Assembly: GCA_022606135.1 (NCBI GenBank)
Contig: JABYQN010000013.1
Location: 248,001 to 312,000, forward strand
DNA: 64,000 bases
Reading direction: 5' to 3'
DNA from: Fomes fomentarius
Taxonomy: Eukaryota; Basidiomycota; Agaricomycetes; Polyporales; Polyporaceae
The notes under the pieces are model-generated. The model did not search any database, was not told the origin of the DNA, and worked only from the letters and a program-made list of their open reading frames with translations. The position numbers and the translations under genes were made by a program. This document shows positions 11,740-24,079 of this stretch, in pieces. Position 1 is the stretch's first letter; every line of letters starts with the position of its first letter.

Positions 11740-12908
11740 ATGCAAGTCGACGACACCGATCCCTCAATTCAGTACGTGGGGGATTGGATGCAAGATAACC
11801 TCGAGGAGGCGATGGGTCACTCGAGACATGGTGCCCCATCTGTGGGCCTCACCGTATCGTATAAATTCCACGGTTAGTCTGTACCCTGTGGGATCCCGCC
11901 TCAGCTAACGAATATTTCTCATATCTGGTAACAGGCACAGGTATTGAAGTCTTTGGGACGATTGGGCAAGATTCTGGCAGACCTAGCACTCAGTACGCAA
12001 TAGACGGCCAGCACCCCAAATTCTACACAGTGCCACCCTCTGCAGCCACCCCGGATACCCAGAGGCAGTTCAATGTTTCATTCTACTCGCAGCATGGCCT
12101 CGGCCACGGAGAGCATACTCTGACAATTACGAACCTCAATGGAACAAGCCCGAACATATTTTGGCTGGATTACTTCATCGTCGATACGCCCAATTCATCA
12201 GAGGGCCCTGAGCCGCACCATTCTACAACTTCTTCTGGCCTGTCCGAGTCGTCGAGTGAGACGAGCGACTCGCTTCCGTCAAGCTCCACGGTCATTGCAT
12301 CCAAGTCCTCCTCAGCCTCTGCCTCGCAAGTGACCACCTCTACCTCTCTCCCATCCACGATCTCTACCCCTCCTCTGGCGACCGTGGTTCACACTGATTC
12401 CATGGAGCCTATTACAACTGGGCCCTCTTCATACACTGAAGTGTCTGCCAATGCTACAGTCACTACAAACTCTGATGTAAACGGGCCATTGGTTCCAAAC
12501 GTTTCAGCGAAGGGAGCACTCTCACAGGATGAGCACCATACGAACACCTCCGCCATCGTCGGGGGTATCATGGGCGTTCTACTTGTTATCGCGGTCGTAA
12601 TCATCTTCGCTCTCATTCGGAAACGCCGCCAGGGGAAGGAGCGAGGTGAGCGTCCTTTCTCCTCTGCTCCTCACTCACTGATACTTATGACTAGAGCGCG
12701 CGCTTGACTACTAGTCATCTTCCCTGACGAGGCCGATACCTGGTACGGAAATGCCGTGACGCCTTGGGAGGAGGAGCCGAAACTGCGTACTTCAGAGACA
12801 TCATCTGAGCTTCCTTATGCCACGACCGCTTACGTTTCTCACTCCCTGGTGCCGGACCTCCCTCCCACACCTCATGTACCTCCTAATTACAGCAGTCCTT
12901 TCAGATGA
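11740..12908 (+). CDS. array gene 6: single-pass membrane protein with a different, PPNY-containing tail
   Basis: Exons 11740-11872, 11935-12645 and 12715-12908 encode 345 residues. The first two exons are close to genes 4 and 5: MQVDDTDPSIQYVGDW, GIEVFGTIGQDSG, FNVSFYSQHGL, HTLTITNLNGTSP, FWLDYFIVD. Then come the stalk, helix at about residues 251-275 and RKRRQGK. The tail exon is not homologous to theirs. It reads VIFPDEADTWYGNAVTPW... and ends PPTPHVPPNYSSPFR. It still supplies a PPxY motif (PPNY), eight residues from the end, so the WW-ligand feature has survived a tail swap. The phase-1 symmetry of the intron makes such a swap frame-neutral. Confidence 0.82.
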
Positions 12909-14106
12909 TCGGAGCTCACGTTCCTCCACGCTCATTTCATTCTGGTCTCATCATCTCTTGATTATCCACGCTCGTTTTGTCTGCCTTCGTGCTTCTTTCG
13001 TTTCGGAGACTCGATACCCTATGTATGTAGTTGTAGGCATTGTGAGTTGACACTGATATACTGGTTGAATCGTTCCCTGTGATATGTCATCACGAGAGGG
13101 GGGCACGCTCTGCACCAGAGTATGATTGTATAGTCCACACCAATGACCAGATTGAGGGCAGATCGCGTCCCGATTGAAATGCGTCATTCACCCAACAACG
13201 CCGAGTGGTCTAGGATGAAAGTTTTCCCTTGGTCAGCGAGTGCGACTCACGTACTCATATGTTTCCGATTGAATCAATGTCGGAGTTCTGATATTAGACT
13301 TCCGATCTCGGCGGAGCTAGTGATACCGTCAGAGCGCCGACCAAATCGGATCGTCCCACTGCCCATCCATGTGCAAGGCTCACTCATCTTTCTCAGGACC
13401 GGATCTTGTATGCTTCTGCTAGACAGACTGTCATGTTGACTGTAGCTTGGAAAGTCAAGGCTTTCGATCTTGACATGAGGCACGAACTTGGAGGTCTTCT
13501 GGTATGAAGCTTGTGCACCGCACTGGTGGTCCCCATAGAGCTTCCAGCATGACCGTCGTCTCTTTAGCAGGGCATGACCACATTGCACTGGCGATGTATC
13601 TATTACTGCTGTCAAGTGAGACAGGATGAGATGCTTCGAGAGAACGGAAGTCGGAGCACAGCCCTACATCTTGCGGTCAGTCCCCCGACATCTCCGTGAA
13701 TCACGTCTTGCGGTCAGTGCCTGACATCCCAATGACCAAATCCACCTTCCTTAGCGGTGCTTCTGATTGTTGTGGCACTTGCAAGAATGCTGCGCAGACG
13801 CTGTTGGTGGCGAGTGCGGCAGTTGAACGAGCACACTCGTGATGCCGCCGACCCCGGAAGATACCACGCCCGGAGGTATTAGAAGAGCGCGTATAGAGAT
13901 GACGTCTCATGTATAGTTTCAGTACTGCATTTACTTGTGGCTTCATAGGATGATCTTTGATAGTGATCGATCTTCCACCCAAAGTGCATCAGTCTATTGG
14001 CTGTGTCTCCGGAGCCCCCGAGCTGGGTTCTCCTATCCTCCTGCAGCTATATACTAAGACGACTCTTCCCTCTAAGACATAGGCTGCTGGTCGGGCTACA
14101 TAGGCG
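12909..14106. other. spacer between array genes 6 and 7
   Basis: No supported gene. A minus-strand ORF of 113 codons at 13274-13615 has no recognisable feature. A TATATAC at about 14046 lies some 60 bases before the gene 7 start and could be its TATA element. Confidence 0.45.
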
Positions 14107-15326
14107 ATGGCTTCCCTTACCCTCATTGATGACGACGATTCTTCCGTGCTATACTCTCCTTTGAACTCGTGGATATTCGACCAGCTGCCACAAGCGGTCG
14201 ATGGGACAAGACATGGTGCCATACAGGATGGCTCGAGCGTTTCAGTAAAGTTTCGTGGTACGTTCATAACTCCAGTGCTCACAGTGTCTGGGAGGCTACG
14301 AGAGACGAGTCGAGCAAGCTGATACTGCAACACACAGGCACTGGCGTTGACGTGGTCAACACTATCGAGCCCGCCATCGGCCCCAGCCAGCGTCACATGC
14401 TGTATGTCATCGATGGGCTGCTCGTTGGGAATCAGAGCGCGCCTTGCGAGAATACTGGCGAAACCGATCTCAACGTGACGGTGTTCTCAATACGCGACCT
14501 GACTCTCGGTAACCACGAACTCACCATTACGACCCTCAAAAGCGGCAGTCCCACTGCGTTCTGGCTGGACTATTTCCTCATATACTCCGATCCCCCATTG
14601 GCAGAGGAAACATTATGTTCTACGACAATTGCACCTACGCGAACAACGAATCCGACGCCGCTGTCCCCTGAGGGGTCAATCCCCTCATCCCCATCCCTAT
14701 TACCTTCTTCTTCGATTCTTCTGCTGCCTCACAGCGTTGAGCCCATAAAAACCTCCCTGGTATCGGTTGAGCCGTACCTCGATGGCCCTGCACAGACCAT
14801 CTCCGGCCTTACCACTGCTACTGCTGCTCTGATACCCCTATATCACTTGGAAGGCTCACCGAAACCGGTCGCGGGGGGCAGCCAGGCAAACTCCACAACC
14901 AGCTCTGCCACGCCCGAGCCGAGCAAAGCACACCGCAATGTTGCTCTTATCGTTGGAGGAGTTTTGGGCGGCGTCGTTTTGTTTCTTCTCATCCTAGTCA
15001 TTGTACTCGTGGTAAGGCGAAGATGGAAGAACGCCAGTACAGGTATGCCCATTTTGAGCCCCTTCAGAGTGACGTCTGATGTGATTTGTACCCTGGTAGA
15101 CATCGAGAAGTGGTCTTTCGTCAAGGACACGCGCCCAGTCTATACCCCCTCCGACTTGTCCAGGAGCGCTTCGTTCTCGACACTCTCTGCAAAGTCCTAT
15201 ATCGACACGAATGATGCGTATGCTACGTTGCATGATTCTGCGTTGTCACGTCGCATGCAGACAGACGGCGCGAGCTCGTATAGGACTGCATACACACAGT
15301 CTCTCGGGACTTGTAATGCTATCTAG
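14107..15326 (+). CDS. array gene 7: single-pass membrane protein, no PPxY tail
   Basis: Exons 14107-14257, 14338-15042 and 15100-15326 encode 360 residues. Exon 1 starts MASLTLIDDDDSSVLYSPL. Exon 2 resumes TGVDVVNTIEP, YVIDG, LNVTVFSIRDLTLGNHELTITTLKSGSP, FWLDYFLIYSD, a Pro/Ser stalk, and the helix at about residues 252-276 (LIVGGVLGGVVLFLLILVIVLVV) with RRRWK. Intron 2 (15043-15099) is 57 bases, a multiple of three without a stop, so retention would add 19 residues. It is placed because donor, acceptor and phase match the array. The tail is short, Ser/Tyr-rich and ends GTCNAI, without the motifs of either main class. It is a divergent member. Confidence 0.82.
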
Positions 15327-16717
15327 TCGCAGCGTTCGTGCGCGGGGCGATCGACACACAGGCGATGAGGAATCGAGGGGAGAATGAATTATCGCAATGA
15401 CTGTGAGTGGTGATATCCCATACTGGTTTGAACTCACTTCCAACTATCCTTGCGTGCAGCGTGGTTCATAGGCTCGCTGTAAGGGGATGACATTGCGGGA
15501 AGCGCAGACTGCGCCTATGAAGAATGCAAGTAACTCAACACAAGCCTGGATCTTCCTCAACGAACGACGTTGGTTCTTTTATGTATCTTCGGGGTAGGAT
15601 ACTAGTGGTATACCATTTGATTCATCTGTACGATACGCATTCACGTCTCCGACCTACATAGGATAGCGACTGCCAGATACTATACTCGAGTCTGTGCTGT
15701 TGAGACGTTAACGACGGACATCTGTCTGACAAGCATCCTGCGTCTGTCGTTGTTTATGGTTGCCTCCGATGATTGTTGGAAGGACTAATGCCGAACCGGC
15801 TGTGGACTGGAGCTATGAACTCAATCATGGTGCTGCGAGCAAGTATCAGATTCTATCTGCTTCTGACGGATGCGGTAGTACAGATGACAGTCAGACCTCA
15901 GAGACATCAATCGCCGAACTCCTGTCCGTACCAGCTTCCATTCTTCCACAGCGACGCTGCGCATTGACTGATGCTCTCAGTATCGAACGCCCGTCGGGAT
16001 ACTCGGATTGATCCTGCTCTCGCCGGATGGCGCTTCTCCTTCTCCGTGATACCTGTGAGCCTTCTGTAAATCCAGTCAAAGAAAAAGAAAGAACTTCGGA
16101 CGGGCGTGTATCACCGAATATGCGAACCACTGTCATGTCACGTCATGTCAGTGTCTCTGGCATGGCCAGCAACATGGTCTCACACGAAGCGCGCCTCCGA
16201 AAACCTTCGTCAAAATTGGTTCAAAATGGGAAACACATGTCCTAATACTAGCGCTACTAGAGAAATGCCTGCGCGACCCTCATCAGATCTGGTTCGGTGT
16301 TGGACTTTGCCAATGGTGGTTGATTGTTTGATGAGCTCCCGGACGCTGTCTCACAGCCTTCATCGAGCAACTCTGACTTTCCTCCTCTTCAGCACTTCCA
16401 TATAGTAGTGGAGCTTCCCTTGTCTACACAGTATGCAGGATGCTGCTGTGTAAAAATATAACTTCCTCTTTATAGGAATCTCGTCTTCTATTCATGTATT
16501 AGATTGCAATGGCAAGGTAAAAGGGAGCAAGATGGAGTCTGCGGATGAGCTGTCTAACATTCCATCTCCACATCTGGTCCCATACGTCGCATCTGTACAG
16601 GGTGACGACGGGATATGTATTATTGGGAGAATTGTAGTGAGGTCGCCGCTTATAGGGAGGGTTGCAACCCTTAGTCTCTCCCGCCGTCTTTGTGTTGCCT
16701 GAGTCCTCCTCATTCTA
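15327..16717. other. spacer between array genes 7 and 8
   Basis: Mostly featureless. An ORF at about 15760-16011, ending LSIERPSGYSD, has a Ser/Thr-rich, tail-like composition. It could be a stranded tail exon, but no partner exon or splice acceptor is convincing. Confidence 0.4.
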
Positions 16718-17936
16718 ATGTCTGAGATCTTGCTTAATGCCTCCTTCTCACCATCCAGCGTCTGGGGTACCGGTAACGATAGCCACAATAAGCACTGGCT
16801 CCCAAACTTTGATGAGGAAGCCCACATTGTTTTCACTTTCATAGGCAAGTATGCGCCTCTGGTATATGTTGGAACGCGTCGAGCTTACCGACCGTAGTGA
16901 TCGTTTATGACCCTGGACCAGGTCATACGGACTACACTTGTCAAAGGAACATGCTCTGCCTTACTCCTACTGATTCTACCATATCGTGTGAACTGCAACA
17001 TGGATCTTCTTCCATGTCTTCGTCAATGACTACTTCAATTTCTATCCTGAACAGCTATAACGGAACATGTACCGTCAATGTCACGCTCTCGAAGGCACCG
17101 TGCTCACAGGATCAGCATTTCACCGTTGATCGCATATGGGCGTGTCCGCCTTCAAGAGCCGTTTCTACCACAGAAACGTCAGATTATATTCCAACTCAGA
17201 TCCCAACGACAAACAGTCCTTCAGTTACCATGACCTCCAAGTCAAACCCACTCGCGTCTCAAACGCGCGACGGCAATGAAGGTCCTCCCACACATCAGAT
17301 GACCGGAGCCATCATAGGAGCCGTGATCGGAGGTCTTATCCTACTCTTGCTCATCTGCGCAATGCCCTTTTTCTTCCGGATCCGGAAAAGACGCAACAAG
17401 GGAAAGTGGAGTGAGTCCCGAACGCGCCGCTGCTCTGCTCGTGTTGTACTGACAACGGTATAGCAGTATCACCACGCCGAGCGATACGTGCTGGAGGCAG
17501 ATCACGAATCTCATGCAATCGAGACGACATGTCTACCGTCGACGGAGGGTCAGTAGCGCCAGCGCTCACGACCTGGTCTCCCGAGATGTTCACTCGCCCT
17601 CCGACCAACCAAAACTACTTCGCCACTGTTACCCATCCTCGCCCGTACGCCGACAGCATATCGGAGCGCGGCAGTACAGACTCGCAGGACGAGTCCGCCG
17701 GAACCGTTTCCCAGCCGTCCTCTTCTATGCCCCTGTTCCAGTTGGGACAGGGCGTGAAGGGTTCGCAGGCACAGTCGCAAGACTCGATCTCCACTGCAGC
17801 TGCGATGGACGAGCATGCGTATGCGTATGAGGTCCACACACCTTCGGCCACTCACGCGCCTGCACATGCGCACCCAAGTTCGTCTCCGGAAGACCTCTGG
17901 CTTCGCGCGAAGCAGGCGCCGTCACGCCAGTCCTAG
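16718..17936 (+). CDS. array gene 8: divergent single-pass membrane protein with Cys-rich ectodomain
   Basis: Exons 16718-16844, 16898-17410 and 17467-17936 encode 369 residues. The start was found by following the phase-1 exon-1 rule upstream: ATG at 16718 reads MSEILLNASFSPSSVWGTG and ends FTFI. Intron 1 begins GCAAGT, a GC-AG intron. The exon-2 ectodomain is unlike its neighbours: it has several Cys residues (YTCQRNMLCLTP, SCELQ, GTCTVNVTLSKAPCSQ, WACPPS) and lacks the FWLDYF strand. The helix is at about residues 178-202 (IIGAVIGGLILLLLICAMPFFF) and is followed by RIRKRR. The tail has TTWSPEMF and SPEDLWLR, and ends PSRQS, linking it to genes 9-11. It is probably a member with a rebuilt head; the role is unknown. 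Confidence 0.75.
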
Positions 17937-19649
17937 TATGCGGTCTGATTGTAGAAGTGATCATGCGGAGGCTGTACATCATGAAGGAGATGGGACGCAC
18001 GCCATACAGATGATGCACTGAGGCAATAGATTGTGGGCTGAGGATAGATTGATTGACAGAGACGACGACGCCCGGGCGGCGGCGGTGGAGAGGTAGAGAA
18101 CTGATGTTTTGTCTTGCCCACGATTTCGGACGTCAAGCTTGTAACTGTTTGTATTGTACGTGTCATGTGTCGTCGCTTTCCAACATCGTTCCCCGTAGTG
18201 GATACGGTGTCTGTCCTAGATACTTAGCCAATCCTGACAAACTATACATACGTCATATAGAGCAATGTTTCCGAAACACGTACCTCTATCATTCTCCATC
18301 CATGTAACGACAGCGACTCTCGCAAGGGACGGCTACAGATGAAGTCTGGGTAGGCCAAAGAGCGCACCTCTCGCCTCGTGGATGCGGGCGCCCAGAGAAA
18401 CAGCATCGACACTGAGACGGAATGAAATGGAGACACATACCGCGTCGTCGCGAATAAACCTGGCCAGAAAACCTCGGGTTCCTCAAGTCCTCCGTACGAG
18501 CCCCTACAAAATTGTGGAAGACGCTGGAACGGTGTCATGGACCAGTAACACGTAGCAGACGTTGCCGGGAGGGCGCCGCGATGTCTTCACTTGAGAGAGG
18601 CCTTCTGTGCGGTGTATGGATATAGCCATGCCGGTCGTTCCGTACCAATATCAAAGAGGGGTAGTTGGTGGGACCGGGAAGCTCTCGACGTGGAGATGAT
18701 CTAGGTGTTGTAGATGAGGGATGGGTCATCGCTCGGGAGAAAACGAATTGTGTTTGGAGAATGCAGAGCTACCAAGGGACGCTTGTCGTATGCTGAGTTC
18801 GACGCAATCGTGGGTAGAGCTATGTGAGGCGACGACGAGTATATGTCATAAGTCAAGGTCAAGTCAGTCACGAGAAAGGCGCTCACTTACCAGCATCCTG
18901 GGCTCGCGTGAGCCAGTGTGGCTTCGGAATGCTACACTTCGTCGTCTCCATGACACAAATCATGACACAAAGTATGACACAAAGAATTACTCAAGGATGC
19001 AGATGATCCAGCCTCGCCGACCAAGTTATAAGTACTTCTCGCCGCCGTTGCACTCGGCAGCACTGGGCTTCGAAGTCAGGAGTCACCGACGGTCAGGTTT
19101 GAAGAACTCGCTTAGAACTGCAACCGGTTCTTTCCCACCTGCAACCAAGAATATCCCTAGGTGAGTATCTTTTTCACAGCATCTATCATGTTACCAGTTT
19201 CGATTATGATTGAACCCATCGTTGTCGTATAGGGTCCGAGTGCGCGGCGCTTGAATGCGCAATGCATACACTCTTGAATTAATCTCGCACTCAACACTAG
19301 GACTATGGGACTAATGAAAGAGAGACCAAGCCGAACCATACCTGGTCGCACGTTAGGTTGAATCGAGTAGGCACCCCTTATAACGAAACTCGCGCTTGTC
19401 AATGTGCGTCAGACAACCAACACGATTCTAAAGCCACCGAAGAAGCACAGGTTCGTCCATCTCCCCTATGTCTAGAGATGTGATCATGACATATAAATGG
19501 TAGCATACAGGTACTCTGCGCTAGGGCTCTCGATATATAGCACCATGGCGGCATTCTTCCCACCACCCACGCTGCGCTAGTCATCTGGCACTGCGCATGC
19601 TCTCCCCTCCGCTGCCCGCTCAAAGCAGTACTCACACACTCGTTGGAGA
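17937..19649. other. spacer before array gene 9; its second half is duplicated at 58.2-58.8 kb
   Basis: No gene is supported. From about 19020 to the start codon it matches the upstream region of gene 12 (about 58230-58836), including the (G)TACTTC.CGCCGCCGTTGCACTC block and the TATA context. A small tandem repeat of TATGACACAAAG-like 12-mers lies at about 18950-18985. Confidence 0.55.
19534..19540 (+). promoter_or_regulatory. TATA box of array gene 9
   Basis: TATATAG, 110 bases before the start codon, in the sequence CTCGATATATAGCAC. The same sequence stands about 100 bases before gene 12. Confidence 0.55.
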
Positions 19650-21106
19650 ATGACTTCTACAGTCAATAACAATGATCCCTCAGTCCACTACTCATCCGAG
19701 GGATGGGAGGAAGAACCGCAGAGGTTTGGGGGGATACACGCCCCCACTCAGAACGGCCCAATAGCTGCAAATCTCACTCTCGAGTTTGACGGTGTGTCTG
19801 ACCACCTCTCATTCCTTCCGAATATTGAACTATGTCACACTCAGGTACTGGGGTGGCCGTAGTGGGGTTTCTGAACAGTGCGGATCACGACAATGTCCAA
19901 GATCTTCTCCGCTGTGCTGTGGACACTCAAGACACACCACTACCTACTGCTCTCAGCAATGCTCAGACTTCGACACCGCTGACATTCTGTGCAATTAGGT
20001 CGCTACGCTCAGCCCACCACACGCTCCGAGTTCTTCTTGGTAGCAGCGCAAACAGCAACCCCTTGATTGCTAGATTTGTAGTCTTCTCGGCGGATAATAC
20101 ACGCACAGGCGTTGGAACCCCTACAGCCCTGCCTACTTCGCAATCTAGTTCACCACCGAAGGATACTTCGTCACCAACACCACCATCACCAGTTCCTGCA
20201 TGGCAACCTGCCTCGTCTGATGTGGTGCAAACTTCCATGACGGCGAGCAGCCCCGCCTCATCTCCGTCCTCTCCGACGCCCACGCTCACACCAGACTCAA
20301 ACATGCTCAGTCGGACCCCTCAAAGTACGACAAGCACTACAACGACACCTATACTGTACACAAATTCCGCCCCTTCCAGCGTTATCAGTATACCATCTAG
20401 TCATGGGCATTCATCTGGTACACTTGGAGCTCCGGGGGGACAGCCAACTCCTATCCTGTCAGACACTCCATCCCAAAGTCCACGCCACCCCAATACGGCA
20501 GCTATCGCCGGTGGCATAGTTGGCGGGATTATCCTGCTTCTACTTATCCTTGCCGCGATATTCTACTTCCATAGGCGGCTGCGGGCACTCAGTCGTCGCC
20601 AAAGTAAGTGTATCACATTGTAACTTGTCCATCGTGTCAATACTAACATCCTCGTACTTGCAGTCATTCCTTCCCGTCGTACTAGTCCGGTGGAAATGAG
20701 AGGAGGAGATCCTGAACAGGAGCGGGGCCGAGAACAAGGGAATGAGCGGGACGATATGTCGACGATCTTGAAGACCCCAGCACTCAAGGCCTGGTCGCCA
20801 GAGATGTTCTCCGTCCAATCGCCATCTCACTCCCTCTCCCCCACCTCCCTCGACTACGCGTTCACGCGCCCATTTAGCTTAGCCTCTTCCATCTCTCCCG
20901 ACATGCAGGCGCAGAGTCATTCATCAGACTCACGTCGTTCCTCGACCAAACCTTTGCTTTCAAGCACTCTGCGCGGGAATTTGCGGACGTCCACTGGCAC
21001 TGCGGCGAGCACGGATGAGGAGTGGCATGACGCTCAGTCGAGTGCATCTGCGGAGGATCTCTCGATGCGCTCCGTCCCCTCTCGCCAGTCCTGGTATGCG
21101 GTATAG
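19650..21106 (+). CDS. array gene 9: single-pass membrane protein, WYAV tail class
   Basis: Exons 19650-19791, 19845-20603 and 20664-21106 encode 447 residues. The head belongs to a second subtype shared with genes 10-12. It starts MTSTVNNNDPSVHYSSEGW, exon 1 ends LTLEFDG, and exon 2 resumes TGVAVVGFLNSADHDN, LLRCAVD, LTFCAIRSL, HHTLRVLLG, LIARFVVFS. The Cys pair (LRCAVD...TFCAI) is a subtype mark. A long Ser/Thr/Pro stalk leads to the helix at about residues 266-290 (IAGGIVGGIILLLLILAAIFYF) and HRRLRALSRRQ. The tail has LKAWSPEMF and ends EDLSMRSVPSRQSWYAV. The reading frame is clean; it is the intact reference for this tail class. Confidence 0.87.
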
Positions 21107-22025
21107 CGACTTGTGGGAAGTGATCAAGGACGTTGGGTAGTCACGGAGGATATGCCTGGCGGGGCTGCCTCGGAATTGTGTTGGACACGCGTTCCGTGAA
21201 GTAGGACGTTGAAGTGCATGTAAACTGTGGTTGGACGATGTCCATGTGGAGTCTGATTCGCGTGTTTTGGATGCACTCTATCATCTCGATACCAACTGTA
21301 CAACGCGGCGTTTCCGAACATCGTCAGATGCCACATGCTTGCATGTCGTATGGTACATCCACGCGGAGCAGTCTCAATAAGGTTGAGATGCCTTGCGGAT
21401 GTATCGGACATAGTGACTGGACTACCATAGTCGCAAGCAACAAAATTCCTTAATCTGGCACGAACTGCGCGCGATCGGGCGCTAGATGAGTACCAAATGA
21501 TGTCAACGAATCTGCGCAGGGCCCATCACTTCCTTCCTCCTTGCCTTAACCTCACGTTCTACCGATTATCTATCATGCAAGACCGCCATTTGTGAAGTAT
21601 TTGAGTCTTTCAGTACTCTTCTATCTCTGAGTCTATATTCGATAGCTAACGACTCCATCTGCAGCATACTAGCAGCGGCAACATGGTCTGACTTCAACTG
21701 TCTCTTTTCACTCCTTTCTACCCCAATTCGCCTAATCGATCATATTTCAGTATAACGTCATGCTGTCAGGGTATCATGCAACCAACGACATCCGTAGGTG
21801 ATCATCGGTCCGAGCTATGGACTTCAATCCGTCCATCTGTCTATGCAAGTGCGTTTTCAGACGGCGCCTCATTGAAGGCGATGCATCATCACCATGATAC
21901 AAGGGGTATGCACGGAAGTGAGGTGCTTATAGCATTGCGACCGTTGCCTCTCATAGCCGTTGACTTGGGCACTTCACCACATTCAAGACCACTTTCTTTC
22001 CTTTTTTTCCGCTCAACCCGCATCG
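21107..22025. other. spacer before array gene 10; matches the spacer before gene 11
   Basis: Non-coding. Its second half (from about 21490) resembles 28780-29312 upstream of gene 11, including a purine/pyrimidine block just before the start codon, so promoter and gene were duplicated together. Confidence 0.5.
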
Positions 22026-23473
22026 ATGGATATCGACGACGCTGACCATAGAGTGCAATATCTGAAGGACACGGATTGGGAGTGCATACCGGACCAACAC
22101 AACAATGATATAGGGACAACCGTACACGTCGCCCATATTGACAAAGCGAGCTTGTCACTTGAGTTCAATGGTGGGTCCGTTCATCGAAGTAAAATGCTAT
22201 CAACTTACTGCAGAACTGTACAGGTACAGGAGTGGACGTTATCGGCTTTGTCAACAATACCAACTCCCAGGCACTTCTGACATGTGCCATGGAGGACGGA
22301 CAACTGGTGGTGCCCCAGGTCACTACAAATGATGGTGCTCAACCAGTGACTTTCTGTTCGATCACGTCGCTACAAAACAAACAGCATACTCTCACGGTGA
22401 ACATTGGCTCCAATGGAGTCGATAACGTTTCGATAGACAAGTTCTACATCTCTACTCAGAGTCCTCCTCCTCCTACGACCTCAACATCCGCTCCACAAAC
22501 ATCGACCTCCCTTGTTCAGCCTACGACATCGCTCTCGTCTCCAGCACTTCCGAGTCAAACTGATAGTGGCTCCGAGTCAGGCCCCCATCTCCTACAGAGC
22601 CACCCTTTCAAAGACCGAGCGGTTTTGTGTCAATAACCTCGTGCACTCCGACAGCCAGTGGGAGCTCAGAGTCAGTCACGGTGACTAGCCCGTCGCCTTC
22701 GACATCTTCATCCCTGCATAACATACCATCTCAAACTTCTTCGAATTTTCCCCCTACATTCTCCAGTGGCCAGTCGCAATCTTCGGTCTCGTCAGCAACG
22801 TCAGAGTCATCCACCTCATCCTCGACGTCACTGGCAAGCCCTCTGGTTTCAGAGGCTCCGTCCCCCTCTAACCATCACACCAATACGGGCGCGGTTATTG
22901 GGGGGCTGTTCGGGGGTATAATTACACTTATAATCCTCTTCGCGGCCCTCGCCTGCTTCCGCAAACGACTGCGCGCCTTGAATAGCCAGAGTCAGTGTTC
23001 AAGTGGCAGTCGCAGTAATGCGTCATTTACTGACATATTTCCCAAACTCCCACCACAAAGAGCAAGAAGCCGGTCAGCAGGGACCGCAGCCGAGCCCAGA
23101 CTCAGCACGAGATGCGATGTCCACGACCAATGATCCGGAACCCCCGCTCAAAACTTGGACCCCAGAGGCCTTCTACACCCCCTCCTCCTCCCTCCCAAAC
23201 ACGCCCTCCCCTGTCACCCTCGACGAAGCGTTCGCTCGCCCCTTCAGCCTCTCCAGTAGCACGTACACCGTCCTTCCAGACGGCATGCCCGCGTCCCGTC
23301 AATCCTCACTGGCAGCCAAACCGCTCATGTCCACCGCGAGCTTCCTGAGCGAAACGACGCGCTCGTCCGTGGCATACGACAAGGACGATGTACAGTCGAG
23401 AGCCTCGAGCGTGGAGGATCTGTCTGGCATGCGCTCGCCGATGCCGTTTCGCCAGTCATGGTACGCGGTATAG
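22026..23473 (+). pseudogene. array gene 10: membrane protein of the WYAV tail class with one frameshift
   Basis: Exons 22026-22170, 22224-22990 and 23061-23473. The head starts MDIDDADHRVQYLKDTDW and continues TGVDVIGFVNNTN, LLTCAMED, VTFCSITSL, KQHTLTVNIG. The stalk then loses frame near 22590, at the C-run of the GGCCCCCATC context: the first part runs to a stop at 22634-22636. The downstream stalk, helix (VIGGLFGGIITLIILFAALA), FRKRLRAL and tail are open in the frame one base earlier. One missing C explains it; everything else is intact. The tail has LKTWTPEAF, EDLSGMRSP, and ends RQSWYAV. It may be a young pseudogene or a homopolymer sequencing error. Confidence 0.75.
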
Positions 23474-24079
23474 CTGCGTGGGGAGGATCTCGCACGGATA
23501 TGCGGGATATCAGTGCTCGACGCTCGTAGCATCATGTCGAGAGACGTAGCTCGAATGAGCCTCCTGTTCAAAATATAGATAGTAGGCTTTTCGCGCTAAG
23601 TGGTCCGGACGATCATACAGTATCTCTCACCTAGGATACCCGTGTTTCGGTCGCTTCTCTGCTCTAACTGTGGTCTTTCAGCCTCGGCATCGCTCTATAC
23701 CCTTTTTTCATTGTTCTTGTACCCATAGTATCCTATGAGCAGATTGCGTGGTTATGCATGTACGAGTCTCGTAGTCGTCACATGTGACAGACTGTGCTAT
23801 CATACATTCTTTGGACTTCCCGAATCCACATATACTGAATCGAAGTCGTGTGACCGTACGACCACGCTTCTTGTCAAGAACCCTGGCTCTTCCGGGAACC
23901 TCCCTTCGCTTTGAGGGCGGTCAATTGTCGTTGGAGCCTATGGGTGTCGGGCCATCGGATCAGCCACAGTAGTTCTCCCACATAGCATTCGAGTCTCTCC
24001 GGCCTGCACATAGCCACCTCGCGCAAGAACACCACTTTGGAAATCCTTTCATCTGTTGACTGTATGTCAATATCTGAAC
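23474..24079. other. 3' flank of array gene 10
   Basis: Non-coding. The flank (GGATCTCGCACGG, CGCGCTAAGTGGTC, TCACCTAGGATACCC) recurs after gene 11, at 57.2-57.5 kb and partly after gene 12, so it marks old duplication units. Confidence 0.5.

Larger units (their letters stand above)
5660..12660. repeat. recent tandem duplication, about 3 kb unit, covering array genes 4, 5 and 6
   Basis: Genes 4, 5 and 6 and the DNA between them are near-copies. Start codons lie at 5672, 8801 and 11740, giving unit lengths of about 3.13 and 2.94 kb. Not only exons but introns (the CCTCAGCTAA...TCATATCTGG intron 1) and the spacers at 7.2-8.75 and 10.2-11.69 kb match with small indels. The third unit diverges after the membrane-helix exon, where gene 6 has a different tail exon. 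Confidence 0.85.

Noticed and set aside
13274..13615. 113-codon minus-strand ORF between genes 6 and 7
   Set aside because: No recognisable motif, no paralogue in the window and no promoter evidence; could be chance.
15760..16011. 83-codon ORF possibly a lost array gene or tail exon
   Set aside because: Composition is tail-like, but neither tail motif is present and no upstream exon fits.
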